From: Candidatus Bathyarchaeota archaeon B23
Lineage (GTDB): Archaea > Thermoproteota > Bathyarchaeia > TCS64 > B23
Direction of reading: 5' to 3'
Length of the DNA: 8,089 bases
NCBI GenBank assembly: GCA_001593875.1
Contig: LUCA01000036.1
Span: 1 to 8,089, forward strand
Positions 1-5,913 of this stretch are shown here, in pieces (position 1 is the first letter of the stretch; the number at the start of each line of letters is the position of its first letter). Under the pieces are notes generated by a model, which saw nothing but the letters and a program-made list of their open reading frames with translations, had not been told where the DNA came from and did no database searches. Both the position numbers and the translations under genes were made by a program.

Positions 1-1491
1 CTCCAGGAACCTGGGATACCAATCCAGCTCGAAGCCCAGCTCGATCCAGGGGAATCGGCAGGTGACGAGGCACTCGAAGATGCCGCCCCTAATCCTCTGG
101 AACTCGATGACCTTATCCGCCTTCTCCGGTATGTACTCCGCCCTCCTGCCGCTGGCGATCTCCCAGGAGATGACCCAGGCATCCTTGTGGTGCGCCCCTA
201 TGGGGGAGGTGCCGAAGCTCAAAGCCATGCCGGGGCAGAGGTGGCAGTCGTAGGCGCTGCACTCCAATCCCTTCACGTGGATGGTGAAGTCCCTTGCCCC
301 TCCACCCAGGCGTTCGGCTGCCTCCCTCACGCCGAGGCTGAGGAGCTTCCCTGCCCCCCGTCTGTAGGCGATGTCCTCCAGCAGCCTCTTGGCGCCCTCG
401 AAGTCTCCCCAGGCGATGTCGAGGTCCAGAAGCCCCCTCTCAGCCGCCTCTATGGCGAAGCCCAGGGCGTTGCCGGCGCTGATGGTGTCCAGCCCCAGCT
501 CGTCGCACATCCTGTTGAGGACGGCCACCCTCCTCAGGTCGCCGAGGCCGATGTTGGAGCCCAGCATGGCGACGTTCTCATAGTCCAGCTCGCTCTCAAG
601 GCCCTCGCAGTCCTCGATGATGTTCCCACAGATCATGTTGCAGTGGGGGCATCCCCGCTGTTTGACGACCATCCTCTCCATCGTGGAGCCGCTGATGGCG
701 TCGGCCTCGTCGAAGACGCCCTCCCTGAAGTTGTAGGTCGGTAGAGTGCTGTTCTCCTGGCACCACTCGATGGTGGCCATCGTCCCCTGACGCCTCCAGA
801 AGTCGTAGTTCTCCTTCCCCCTGATCGCCCCGTAGGCCTCCCGGCCCAGCTCCCTCAGCCCCTCCGGGTCGGCGGCCTCGGGCTCGCTGACGCCCTTGAG
901 GACCACCGCCTTGAGGTTCTTAGACCCCATCACGGCCCCCATGCCGGGTCTGCCGCCGGCTCTACCCCTCTGAGAGACGACGGTGGCGAACCTCACCAAG
1001 TGCTCCCCCGAGGGCCCTATGAGGATGACTCCCACATCCCCCCCATGCTCCCCCAGCAGTCGATCCTCGGCGTCGAAGGCGTCGAGGCCCCAGAGGTCCG
1101 AGGCATCCCTCACCTCGGCTCTCCCCCCCTCCACCAGGAGATAGCAGGGCCTCTCCGCCTTCCCCTTGATGACGACGGCGTCCAGGCCGCATCTCCTCAG
1201 CTGGACGGCAGCCCTGGTCCCCACGTTTCCGTCGCCGTAGCCCCCCGTCAGGGGGCTCTTGGAGGCGACGACGAGCTTCCCGCTGCTCGGGAGGGCGTAG
1301 CCCGTCAGGGGGCCGGCCGCCAGGATGAGGAGGTTCTCCGGCCCCAGGGGGCCGGAGCCGGGTGGGAGCTCGTCCCATAGGAGCTTCACCGCAAAGCCCC
1401 TGCCGCCTAGGAATCTCATCGCCAGGTCCTCGACGACGCTCTTCCCCTTGGAGAGGTGGACCCTGAGGATTTTACCGCTCCAACCCTTCAA
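1..1491 (-). CDS. AOR-family tungstopterin oxidoreductase, catalytic subunit (C-terminus off left edge)
   Basis: Cytoplasmic tungsten-bispterin enzyme expected to oxidise an aldehyde or related substrate and pass electrons through one [4Fe-4S] cluster; the substrate cannot be told. The frame is open for all 497 codons to the window edge, so roughly the last 100 residues of a ~600-residue family protein are missing. The start is TTG at 1491 behind GGTGGTGGAGGAGA, because the protein then opens KGWSGKILRVHL, the usual family N-terminus. Seen: a pterin-loop motif MGSKNLKA (188-195), CPHCNMIC (CxxCxxxC, 281-288), a candidate W-site Glu in DYEN (E305), DELGLD (330-335, the family DxxGLD/C pterin motif), GAHH (432-435, matching the conserved active-site His region) and a fourth cluster Cys (C478). 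These positions run close to those of Pyrococcus furiosus AOR. Residues 415-419 read DCHLC where many relatives have an Asp-Pro-Arg-type segment. It lies 49 bases downstream of the MoaD-like gene and is probably co-transcribed with it. I lean to a WOR5-like rather than classical AOR subtype, with low certainty. Confidence 0.93.
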   Translation of the reverse strand, partial: MKGWSGKILRVHLSKGKSVVEDLAMRFLGGRGFAVKLLWDELPPGSGPLGPENLLILAAGPLTGYALPSSGKLVVASKSPLTGGYGDGNVGTRAAVQLRRCGLDAVVIKGKAERPCYLLVEGGRAEVRDASDLWGLDAFDAEDRLLGEHGGDVGVILIGPSGEHLVRFATVVSQRGRAGGRPGMGAVMGSKNLKAVVLKGVSEPEAADPEGLRELGREAYGAIRGKENYDFWRRQGTMATIEWCQENSTLPTYNFREGVFDEADAISGSTMERMVVKQRGCPHCNMICGNIIEDCEGLESELDYENVAMLGSNIGLGDLRRVAVLNRMCDELGLDTISAGNALGFAIEAAERGLLDLDIAWGDFEGAKRLLEDIAYRRGAGKLLSLGVREAAERLGGGARDFTIHVKGLECSAYDCHLCPGMALSFGTSPIGAHHKDAWVISWEIASGRRAEYIPEKADKVIEFQRIRGGIFECLVTCRFPWIELGFELDWYPRFLE

Positions 1492-1504
1492 TCTCCTCCA
1501 CCAC

Positions 1505-1522
1505 CTAAGCCTCTTCGCTTAG
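1505..1522 (-). promoter_or_regulatory. small hairpin just before the AOR (1491) ribosome binding site
   Basis: The minus-strand transcript reads CUAAGC-GAAGAG-GCUUAG, a perfect 6-bp stem with a 6-base loop, directly abutting GGTGGTGGAGGAGA and the TTG start at 1491. A run of five T (1526-1530) lies just upstream, after the MoaD-like stop. It could tune translation of the AOR or mark a processing or partial termination point. A short stem like this can occur by chance. Confidence 0.35.
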
Positions 1523-1540
1523 TTGAAAAAGGCTTTCCGC

Positions 1541-1795
1541 TCAGCCGCCTGAGAGGGGTGGGAGGAGCACCACCAGGTCTCCATCCCTCAGCCTCGTCTC
1601 CAAGCCGTCGAGGAGGGCGATGTTCCTACCGTTCACCAGCACCGTGAGGCCGTCATCCACCCTCAGAGGCCTCCCCACCCTCCCGGCGAGGAGCCCCATC
1701 AACGATCTCACCGTAGCATCCTCATCCAGCTCCAGGTCTAGGCTTCGCCCTAACCGGGATGCGGCCTCGCCGAAGATGAGCACCCTAACCCTCAT
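1541..1795 (-). CDS. MoaD/ThiS-family small sulfur carrier protein
   Basis: An 84-residue ubiquitin-fold protein of normal MoaD size. It opens with the beta-strand pattern MRVRVLIFGEAA, has the mid-protein VLVNGRNI strand (residues 52-59, the usual position of the MoaD 'vNg..v' motif), a DGDLVVLLPPLSGG end, and the obligatory C-terminal Gly-Gly (83-84) that is adenylated by a MoeB/ThiF-type E1 enzyme and then thiocarboxylated. In molybdenum/tungsten cofactor synthesis this donates the dithiolene sulfurs to precursor Z. The start is ATG 1795, with GGAGGAT about ten bases upstream. It is first in a unit with the AOR gene starting at 1491 and follows its own TATA-like box, which suggests a carrier dedicated to tungstopterin supply. 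No E1 partner lies in the window. A ThiS/SAMP role in thiamine or tRNA thiolation, or in protein modification, cannot be excluded. Confidence 0.88.
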   Translation of the reverse strand: MRVRVLIFGEAASRLGRSLDLELDEDATVRSLMGLLAGRVGRPLRVDDGLTVLVNGRNIALLDGLETRLRDGDLVVLLPPLSGG

Positions 1796-1847
1796 GGGCT
1801 CAGCGATCCTCCAAGCCGTGGAATAAGGGGTTTCCCGCCTCTCCCCT

Positions 1848-1853
1848 TTAAAT
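1848..1853 (-). promoter_or_regulatory. TATA-like box for the MoaD-like/AOR unit
   Basis: On the minus strand the sequence ATTTAAAGG sits about 53 bases before the MoaD-like ATG (1795), after the end of the upstream AOR gene. An archaeal start about 25 bases downstream would give a leader of about 30 bases that contains the GGAGGAT site. Confidence 0.5.
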
Positions 1854-1859
1854 GGTGGG

Positions 1860-1864
1860 AAAAA
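1860..1864 (-). terminator. T-tract terminator after the AOR gene 3714-1870
   Basis: The minus strand reads CCCCTTTTTCCC a few bases after the TAA stop (1872-1870). Archaeal RNA polymerase terminates at T-runs without needing a hairpin. This separates the ferredoxin-AOR pair from the next promoter, though five T is a weak signal. Confidence 0.4.
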
Positions 1865-1869
1865 GGGGT

Positions 1870-3714
1870 TTATCTCCTCATCTCCCTGAGGTGGGGGTCT
1901 AGGTAGCTCAGGCCCAGCCTCTCCAAGGTCTCCCTCGTCGGTATGCCCCGCTCATCCCAGCCCATCGCCTGGAAGTAGTCCCGCTTCATCCGCTCCACCG
2001 TCTCCCGGTCAGCCTTCATCCCCTTGTAGGGGCCTGTGGGCAGGGGCTCGTAGAACCTAGGCGGGTTGTCGAAGTCCCTGTCGGGGTCCCAGTAGACGTC
2101 GGGTCCGCCTAGCAGGAGGAGGGCCTGCTGCAGGGTGAGGATGCGCCTCCCATGCTCCGTGCACCATCGATGCTTGGAGATGTCCCAGCCGGTTACGGCC
2201 CTGGCGATCTCCCAGATGAGGGGGTCGTGGTAGCAGAAGGAGCAGACGACGGCTGAGTCGCCGAAGACGCTCCAGGTCATATCCTCGTAGGCGTCCCTCG
2301 TCGTCGAGGTGTGGTCTCCGCCCTGCGGAGAGGCGGCATAGCCGATGGGCGTCGGATAGTCCTTATCGCTCCTGATGCCGTGGGCCCCCACCTCGATGCC
2401 CTTCACGTGGACCGCGTAGGGCGTCACGTCGACGCCCTTCCACTCGCTGATCCTCAACGCCGCCCGGTAGGTCCCCTCAGCCAATAGGTCGCCTATGCCC
2501 TCACGCCTGGCGATGAGGTGGGCCAATCGGTCGAAGGCCTCGACGTCCCCCCACTCCAGCTTGAAGCCCAAATCCTCCTCGGTGAGGATGCCCCGCTGAT
2601 AGAGCTCGGCGGCGAAGGCCATGGTGTTGCCGGCGTTTATCCCCGAGTGTCCCAGGTTGTCGATGACGGCGCTGAGGTGTATCGTCCCCTCGGGGTCGAA
2701 GACGCCGAGATTCGGCCCCAGGTAGGCCTCCATCTCATAGTCGGGCATGTCGGTGATGTCGCCCCTCCACCTCCCCGTCTTTATGCAGCTGATCTTCATG
2801 CAGCTGGTGGTGCAGTTGAAGTCGGCGTGGTAGGGCTTGACCCAGAACTTGAATTGGAAGTGGGGGCCTCCGAAGCCCCGCTCGTCGTGCCACTCCTCCT
2901 GCCAGTTCCGGATGGGCTCCGAGCTGGTGTCGGCGGCGACGAAGTAGCCGCCGTAGCCGGTGCCCCACCTCCTGAACCTATCCCTCTTGATGAGCTCCCT
3001 ATGGACCTCCCGCCATAGAACCTTAAAGGTCTCCGGGGCCGCCACCTCCGGCAGCGGCTTGGCGCCCTTGGCCGCTATGGCCTTGAGGTTCTTCGACCCC
3101 ATGACGGCCCCGTAGCCGCCGTAGCCGGCGGCGTGGAAGAGCTTGGCCATCACCGCCGCATTCCTCACCCTGTTCTCGCCCGCCGGCCCGATGTAGATGA
3201 CGCCGGGCTCCCGTGGCAGCCCCCTCCCAGGCTTTGAGAGCTCCCCCCTCACCTCCCTATTCAGGATTCGAAGGGTCTCCTCGCCGTTCCTACCCCATAG
3301 ATGGCCTGCATCCTTGATCTCACATCCCTCGTCGGTGATCAGCAGGTAGACCGGCCTCTCAGCCCTGCCGGAGACGATGACGCCGTCGTAGCCGGCCGCC
3401 TTCAGCTCCAGGGCGAACTCCGTGCTGGCTGTGGAGCCGACGACGCCGTTGCTGAGGGGAGACTTCCCCGAGACGCAGATCCTCGCGCCTGGGTAGAAGG
3501 CCGTCAGCGGCCCGGTGAGAGCGAGGAGGAGGTTCTCAGGGCCCAGGGGGTCAACCTTGGGCCAGCGGTCCCCGAGGCGGTCCCAGAGTATCTTCGCCGC
3601 CAATCCCCTGCCGCCGAGGAACTCCTCCAGGGTTCTCCAGGGGAGCCTGACCTCCCCGATGCGCCCCTCGGAGAGGTCGACGTCTAGGAGCCTACCCGCA
3701 TATCCCCTGGGCAT
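1870..3714 (-). CDS. AOR-family tungstopterin oxidoreductase, divergent catalytic subunit
   Basis: A full-length 614-residue catalytic subunit. The N-terminal AOR domain begins GYAGRLLDVDLSEGRI, and GSKNLKA (206-212) is the pterin-contact loop. DYEME holds a candidate W-site Glu (E327), GGDH (465-468) matches the active-site His region, and the C-terminal GIPTRETLERLGL is typical of YdhV-like and other AOR relatives. The cluster ligands are unusual: Cys 301, 305 and 310 (CxxxCxxxxC) instead of CxxCxxxC, with C491 as the probable fourth ligand. The first pterin motif reads DNLGHS (352-357) rather than DxxGLC/D. ATG 3714 is preferred because a perfect GGAGGTGA lies four bases upstream; a GTG at 3717 would add one residue. 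The ATG shares its A with the TGA of the ferredoxin gene, so the two are translationally coupled and probably form one enzyme. The substrate is unknown. Confidence 0.92.
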   Translation of the reverse strand: MPRGYAGRLLDVDLSEGRIGEVRLPWRTLEEFLGGRGLAAKILWDRLGDRWPKVDPLGPENLLLALTGPLTAFYPGARICVSGKSPLSNGVVGSTASTEFALELKAAGYDGVIVSGRAERPVYLLITDEGCEIKDAGHLWGRNGEETLRILNREVRGELSKPGRGLPREPGVIYIGPAGENRVRNAAVMAKLFHAAGYGGYGAVMGSKNLKAIAAKGAKPLPEVAAPETFKVLWREVHRELIKRDRFRRWGTGYGGYFVAADTSSEPIRNWQEEWHDERGFGGPHFQFKFWVKPYHADFNCTTSCMKISCIKTGRWRGDITDMPDYEMEAYLGPNLGVFDPEGTIHLSAVIDNLGHSGINAGNTMAFAAELYQRGILTEEDLGFKLEWGDVEAFDRLAHLIARREGIGDLLAEGTYRAALRISEWKGVDVTPYAVHVKGIEVGAHGIRSDKDYPTPIGYAASPQGGDHTSTTRDAYEDMTWSVFGDSAVVCSFCYHDPLIWEIARAVTGWDISKHRWCTEHGRRILTLQQALLLLGGPDVYWDPDRDFDNPPRFYEPLPTGPYKGMKADRETVERMKRDYFQAMGWDERGIPTRETLERLGLSYLDPHLREMRR

Positions 3715-4244
3715 CACATCACCTCCAGCCCCTTCTCCCCGTAGAGGTTGACGGCTATGTCCCTAGCCACCTCCAGTGGCGGCCTGGCGAAGAGCTTCCG
3801 GTTGACGTCTTCCTCCTCCTCCACGGCGTAGATGGCCCTGTAGCCGGCCTCGACGCAGACCTTGACGCATTCGGGGTCTCCGCCGCAGAGGTCGCAGATG
3901 CTGGCCTTCCCGTCGCCGGGGTGGAGGAAGGGGACCTCTCCAGGGCAGGCCTCGACGCAGACTCCACAGGCCGTGCACCTCTCCCTGTCCACCAGCACGG
4001 CCCTGGTCCCCTCGTCGACGGAGAGGGCGTCGACGGGGCAGGCCTCGACGCAGGGGTAGTCGTCACACTGGGCGCAGAGGTGGACGACCTCCACCCCTGG
4101 GAAGGGCATGAAGATCCTGATCCTGGAGGCCTCAGGCCATATCCACCCCTCGTGGTGGAGGCTGCAGACGATCTCGCAGCGTCGACATCCGGTGCATCGA
4201 AGGTGATCCCTAACTATCCAGACCGTCTTCTCCAAAAGGGCCAC
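3714..4244 (-). CDS. four-cluster [4Fe-4S] ferredoxin-like electron-transfer subunit of the AOR
   Basis: A 176-residue polyferredoxin with exactly sixteen cysteines in four groups: 17/20/23/27, 57/60/65/69, 90/93/96/100 and 117/120/126/130. This is the layout of the HycB/DmsB-like iron-sulfur subunits found with AOR-family enzymes (AorA of Aromatoleum, WorS/PF1479 of WOR5, YdhY). It has no signal peptide or membrane helix, so it is cytoplasmic. The probable role is to relay electrons from the [4Fe-4S] cluster of the adjacent AOR subunit to ferredoxin or another acceptor. The only in-frame start after an upstream TAG is GTG 4244. The acidic stretch VEEEEDV (141-147) and a short helical tail follow the last cluster. 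The coding end carries the ribosome binding site of the AOR gene. The role is inferred from cluster pattern and gene pairing. Confidence 0.9.
   Translation of the reverse strand: MALLEKTVWIVRDHLRCTGCRRCEIVCSLHHEGWIWPEASRIRIFMPFPGVEVVHLCAQCDDYPCVEACPVDALSVDEGTRAVLVDRERCTACGVCVEACPGEVPFLHPGDGKASICDLCGGDPECVKVCVEAGYRAIYAVEEEEDVNRKLFARPPLEVARDIAVNLYGEKGLEVM
3719..3726 (-). promoter_or_regulatory. perfect archaeal Shine-Dalgarno inside the ferredoxin gene, deciding the AOR start
   Basis: GGAGGTGA on the minus strand matches the full anti-SD complement of archaeal 16S rRNA. It lies within the last codons of the ferredoxin gene, four bases before ATG 3714 and only one base before GTG 3717. The spacing favours the ATG. 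Confidence 0.75.
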
Positions 4245-4267
4245 CTAGAGAATGGAGGCCTCTATCC

Positions 4268-4298
4268 GGTTAAATCTATCGGACTCACCCTTTTTAAG
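4268..4298. promoter_or_regulatory. divergent promoter region between the ferredoxin-AOR unit and the channel-DUF169 unit
   Basis: The 86 bases between the two divergent genes hold two A/T boxes in otherwise GC-rich DNA. TTTTTAAG at 4291-4298 on the plus strand would start a transcript near 4320, about ten bases before the channel gene. On the minus strand the same site reads CTTAAAAAGG with purine-rich GGAG upstream, resembling a BRE/TATA pair. A second minus-strand box, GATTTAACC near 4268-4276, would place the start within a few bases of the ferredoxin GTG and make that mRNA nearly leaderless. Which box serves which gene is uncertain. Confidence 0.5.
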
Positions 4299-4330
4299 CT
4301 CCTTAGGGGTTAGAGGTCTGGGGCTCGGCT

Positions 4331-4942
4331 TTGGCTAAGGCTTGGATGAGGGGCGTCCTCAAGGCTGTGGTCTACTCAGCCCTCGTCGTCGCAGCGGTCC
4401 TCCTCCTAGACCTCCTACTCGCCGAGGTGGAGCTCCTCTCCCCCCTGGTCAGGTATTCCAGCTACATCGATGCGGCCCTCATCCTCATCCTGGGCTATAA
4501 GGCTGTGAGCTCCGTCGCCGAGGCCGTCTACCTCTCCGCCCTGGAGGTCTCGGACGTCGGGACGGCTGGCTCCCTGAGGGCGATCGCCAGGATCGCCGGC
4601 GTCGCCGTGTTGCTGTCCACGCTGACCTCGGTCTTCAACGTCAACCCCTCCGCCGCCATCACCATCGGCTCCTTCTCGGGCCTCGTCGTCGGCTTCGCCA
4701 CCCAGAACGTCCTGACCCAAGCCGTCTCCGGCATCTTCCTAGCCATCGCCAGGCCCTTCAGGATCGGGGATCATGTCGTCATCTACAACCGCTCGGCGGG
4801 AGAGCCGAGGGAGGGCGTCGTGGAGGACATCGGCATAATGCACACGGCCATAAGGTCGACGGACGGCTCCAGGGTTTTGATCCCCAACAACGTAGTCTTC
4901 AACGCCATCATCATCCGGAGGGGGGAGGCCGCTGAGGGCTAG
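4331..4942 (+). CDS. minimal MscS-family mechanosensitive ion channel
   Basis: A 203-residue membrane protein of the small-conductance mechanosensitive channel family, which releases solutes on hypo-osmotic shock. Hydrophobic segments lie at about 10-31, 45-66 and 86-102. The pore helix and its kink follow at 108-140 (SFSGLVVGFATQNV then AVSGIFLAIARPF). The beta domain follows: RPFRIGDHVV (141-150), GVVEDIGIMHTAIR (162-175), and the NNVVFN turn (186-191). The protein ends right there, without the alpha/beta C-terminal domain that forms the cytoplasmic cage of E. coli MscS (286 residues), so it is a minimal form. The start is taken as TTG 4331; ATG 4346 would remove five residues. It is the first gene of a plus-strand unit, with DUF169 39 bases downstream. 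Family assignment is secure; an osmotic role is inferred. Confidence 0.9.
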   Translation: MAKAWMRGVLKAVVYSALVVAAVLLLDLLLAEVELLSPLVRYSSYIDAALILILGYKAVSSVAEAVYLSALEVSDVGTAGSLRAIARIAGVAVLLSTLTSVFNVNPSAAITIGSFSGLVVGFATQNVLTQAVSGIFLAIARPFRIGDHVVIYNRSAGEPREGVVEDIGIMHTAIRSTDGSRVLIPNNVVFNAIIIRRGEAAEG

Positions 4943-4950
4943 ACCGGAAG

Positions 4951-4981
4951 CCCTATCCCCTCAAAGGCCTATAGGGAGGGG
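4951..4981 (+). promoter_or_regulatory. possible hairpin masking the DUF169 ribosome binding site
   Basis: CCCTAT (4951-4956) can pair with ATAGGG (4971-4976), and the adjoining CCCCTC (4957-4962) can alternatively pair with GAGGGG (4976-4981), which is the purine-rich Shine-Dalgarno just before ATG 4982. Either pairing would cover the site, so translation of DUF169 might depend on ribosomes leaving the channel gene. Low complexity makes chance pairing likely. Confidence 0.3.
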
Positions 4982-5782
4982 ATGAAGGCTCTAAGGGAGT
5001 TGAATGGGCAGCTGGAGAGGCAGCTCAGGCTCCAGAGCTATCCCCTCGCCATAAGGCTGCTGGAGTCGGAGGGGGAGATACCCCCCACAGCCCTGAGGCC
5101 CCTCAGGGATCTGGGGCATCACCTCTCAACCTGCCAGGCCTTCGCCATCTCCCGCCGTGAGGGGTTGATGGTGGCCGAGCTGAAGGAGGATATGTGGTGC
5201 CCCGAGCCCGCCATCGGCTACGGCTTGGAGCCTCCCCCCAGCTTCTTCCTGGAGGGCCACAACCGTTATCCACGGGATGTCGCCACCCTGGAGGCCGGAG
5301 CCACCTGGGCGTCGAGGGAGTTCCCCCGCCTGGAGCCCGGCCGATACATGGGCGTCCTCTCGGCTCCCCTCGCCTCGGCGTCCTACATGCCCCACGTCGT
5401 CGTCATCTACTGCAACACCGCTCAGCTGACCATCCTGCTCCTCGGCATCGCCTACAGAGATGGATTGGATGTGGAGGCGAGGCTCAGCGGCCATGCGGCC
5501 TGCGTCTACTCCGTGGTGCCGACGATGAAGACGGGGAGATGCTGGGTCTCCCTGCCCTGCATGGGCGACAGGGCGAGGGCGATGGCCGGAGACGACGAGA
5601 TCATCTTCACCCTACCCCCAGAGGACGCTGGGGACCTCCTAAGGGGTCTGAGGCATATCGAGAAGACGAGGCGCATACCCTTCAGGAGATCGATGCAACC
5701 CGAGTATGACCTCCTAGAGGACTATGAGAAGATGGCTAAGATGCTGGGCATAATAGGGGAGGGGGAAGATAGATCGTCCTAG
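4982..5782 (+). CDS. DUF169 family protein (archaeal/anaerobe protein of unknown function)
   Basis: A 266-residue soluble protein recognised as DUF169 (ArCR, COG2043) by its overall pattern. It has an N-terminal YPLAIRLL segment (20-27), LSTCQAFAISRREG (48-61, with C51 at the conserved 'C.a...Ar' position), MWCPEPAIGYGL (71-82), a central RYMGVLSAPL followed by PHVVVIYCNTAQLT (121-150), SGHAACVYSVVPT (169-181) and SLPCMGDRARAMAGDDEIIFTLP (190-212). Cysteines at 51, 73, 144, 174, 187 and 193 could bind a metal or cluster, but no ligand has been shown. The family is common in anaerobic archaea and bacteria and has no settled function. ATG 4982 follows a GGGAGGGG site with very short spacing. 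It lies 39 bases after the channel gene and is probably co-transcribed with it. The C-terminal tail (DYEKMAKMLGIIGEGEDRSS) is charged and helical. Confidence 0.85.
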   Translation: MKALRELNGQLERQLRLQSYPLAIRLLESEGEIPPTALRPLRDLGHHLSTCQAFAISRREGLMVAELKEDMWCPEPAIGYGLEPPPSFFLEGHNRYPRDVATLEAGATWASREFPRLEPGRYMGVLSAPLASASYMPHVVVIYCNTAQLTILLLGIAYRDGLDVEARLSGHAACVYSVVPTMKTGRCWVSLPCMGDRARAMAGDDEIIFTLPPEDAGDLLRGLRHIEKTRRIPFRRSMQPEYDLLEDYEKMAKMLGIIGEGEDRSS

Positions 5783-5807
5783 AGGGCTCTCCCCCACAGC
5801 CCTTTTT
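5783..5807 (+). terminator. hairpin plus T-run terminator of the channel-DUF169 unit
   Basis: AGGGCT (5783-5788), a 9-base loop, AGCCCT (5798-5803), then T continuing to 5807, directly after the DUF169 stop codon. This looks like a factor-independent terminator. The bases from here to 5913 contain no gene I can support. Confidence 0.65.
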
Positions 5808-5913
5808 AAAGCTCCCCGATGAGGCCTTCGCTTCTCCGGCCTGCGGTGGCGATAGAGAATGAACCCATCTTCAGCCAAGCCATGGGCCTATCACCGATAA
5901 AAGGGTCGATGCC

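Noticed and set aside
187..744. Plus-strand open frame of 185 codons opposite the left AOR.
   Set aside because: It is antisense to a complete AOR frame with all family motifs; long antisense frames are expected in GC-rich DNA. The same applies to plus-strand frames at 1000-1380, 2518-3018, 3301-3687, 3921-4313 and 7237-7623.
962..1378. Minus-strand open frame of 138 codons in another frame of the left AOR.
   Set aside because: Its sequence is Arg/Gly/Pro-rich and low in complexity, typical of a shadow frame; the AOR frame is uninterrupted through the same bases.
1..1491. Possibility that the left AOR is a pseudogene.
   Set aside because: All 497 codons were read through without a stop, and every expected motif is present; only the window edge cuts it.
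5808..5913. C/D-box small RNA or other RNA gene between DUF169 and the reductase fragment.
   Set aside because: No paired C (RUGAUGA) and D (CUGA) boxes at suitable spacing were found on either strand.
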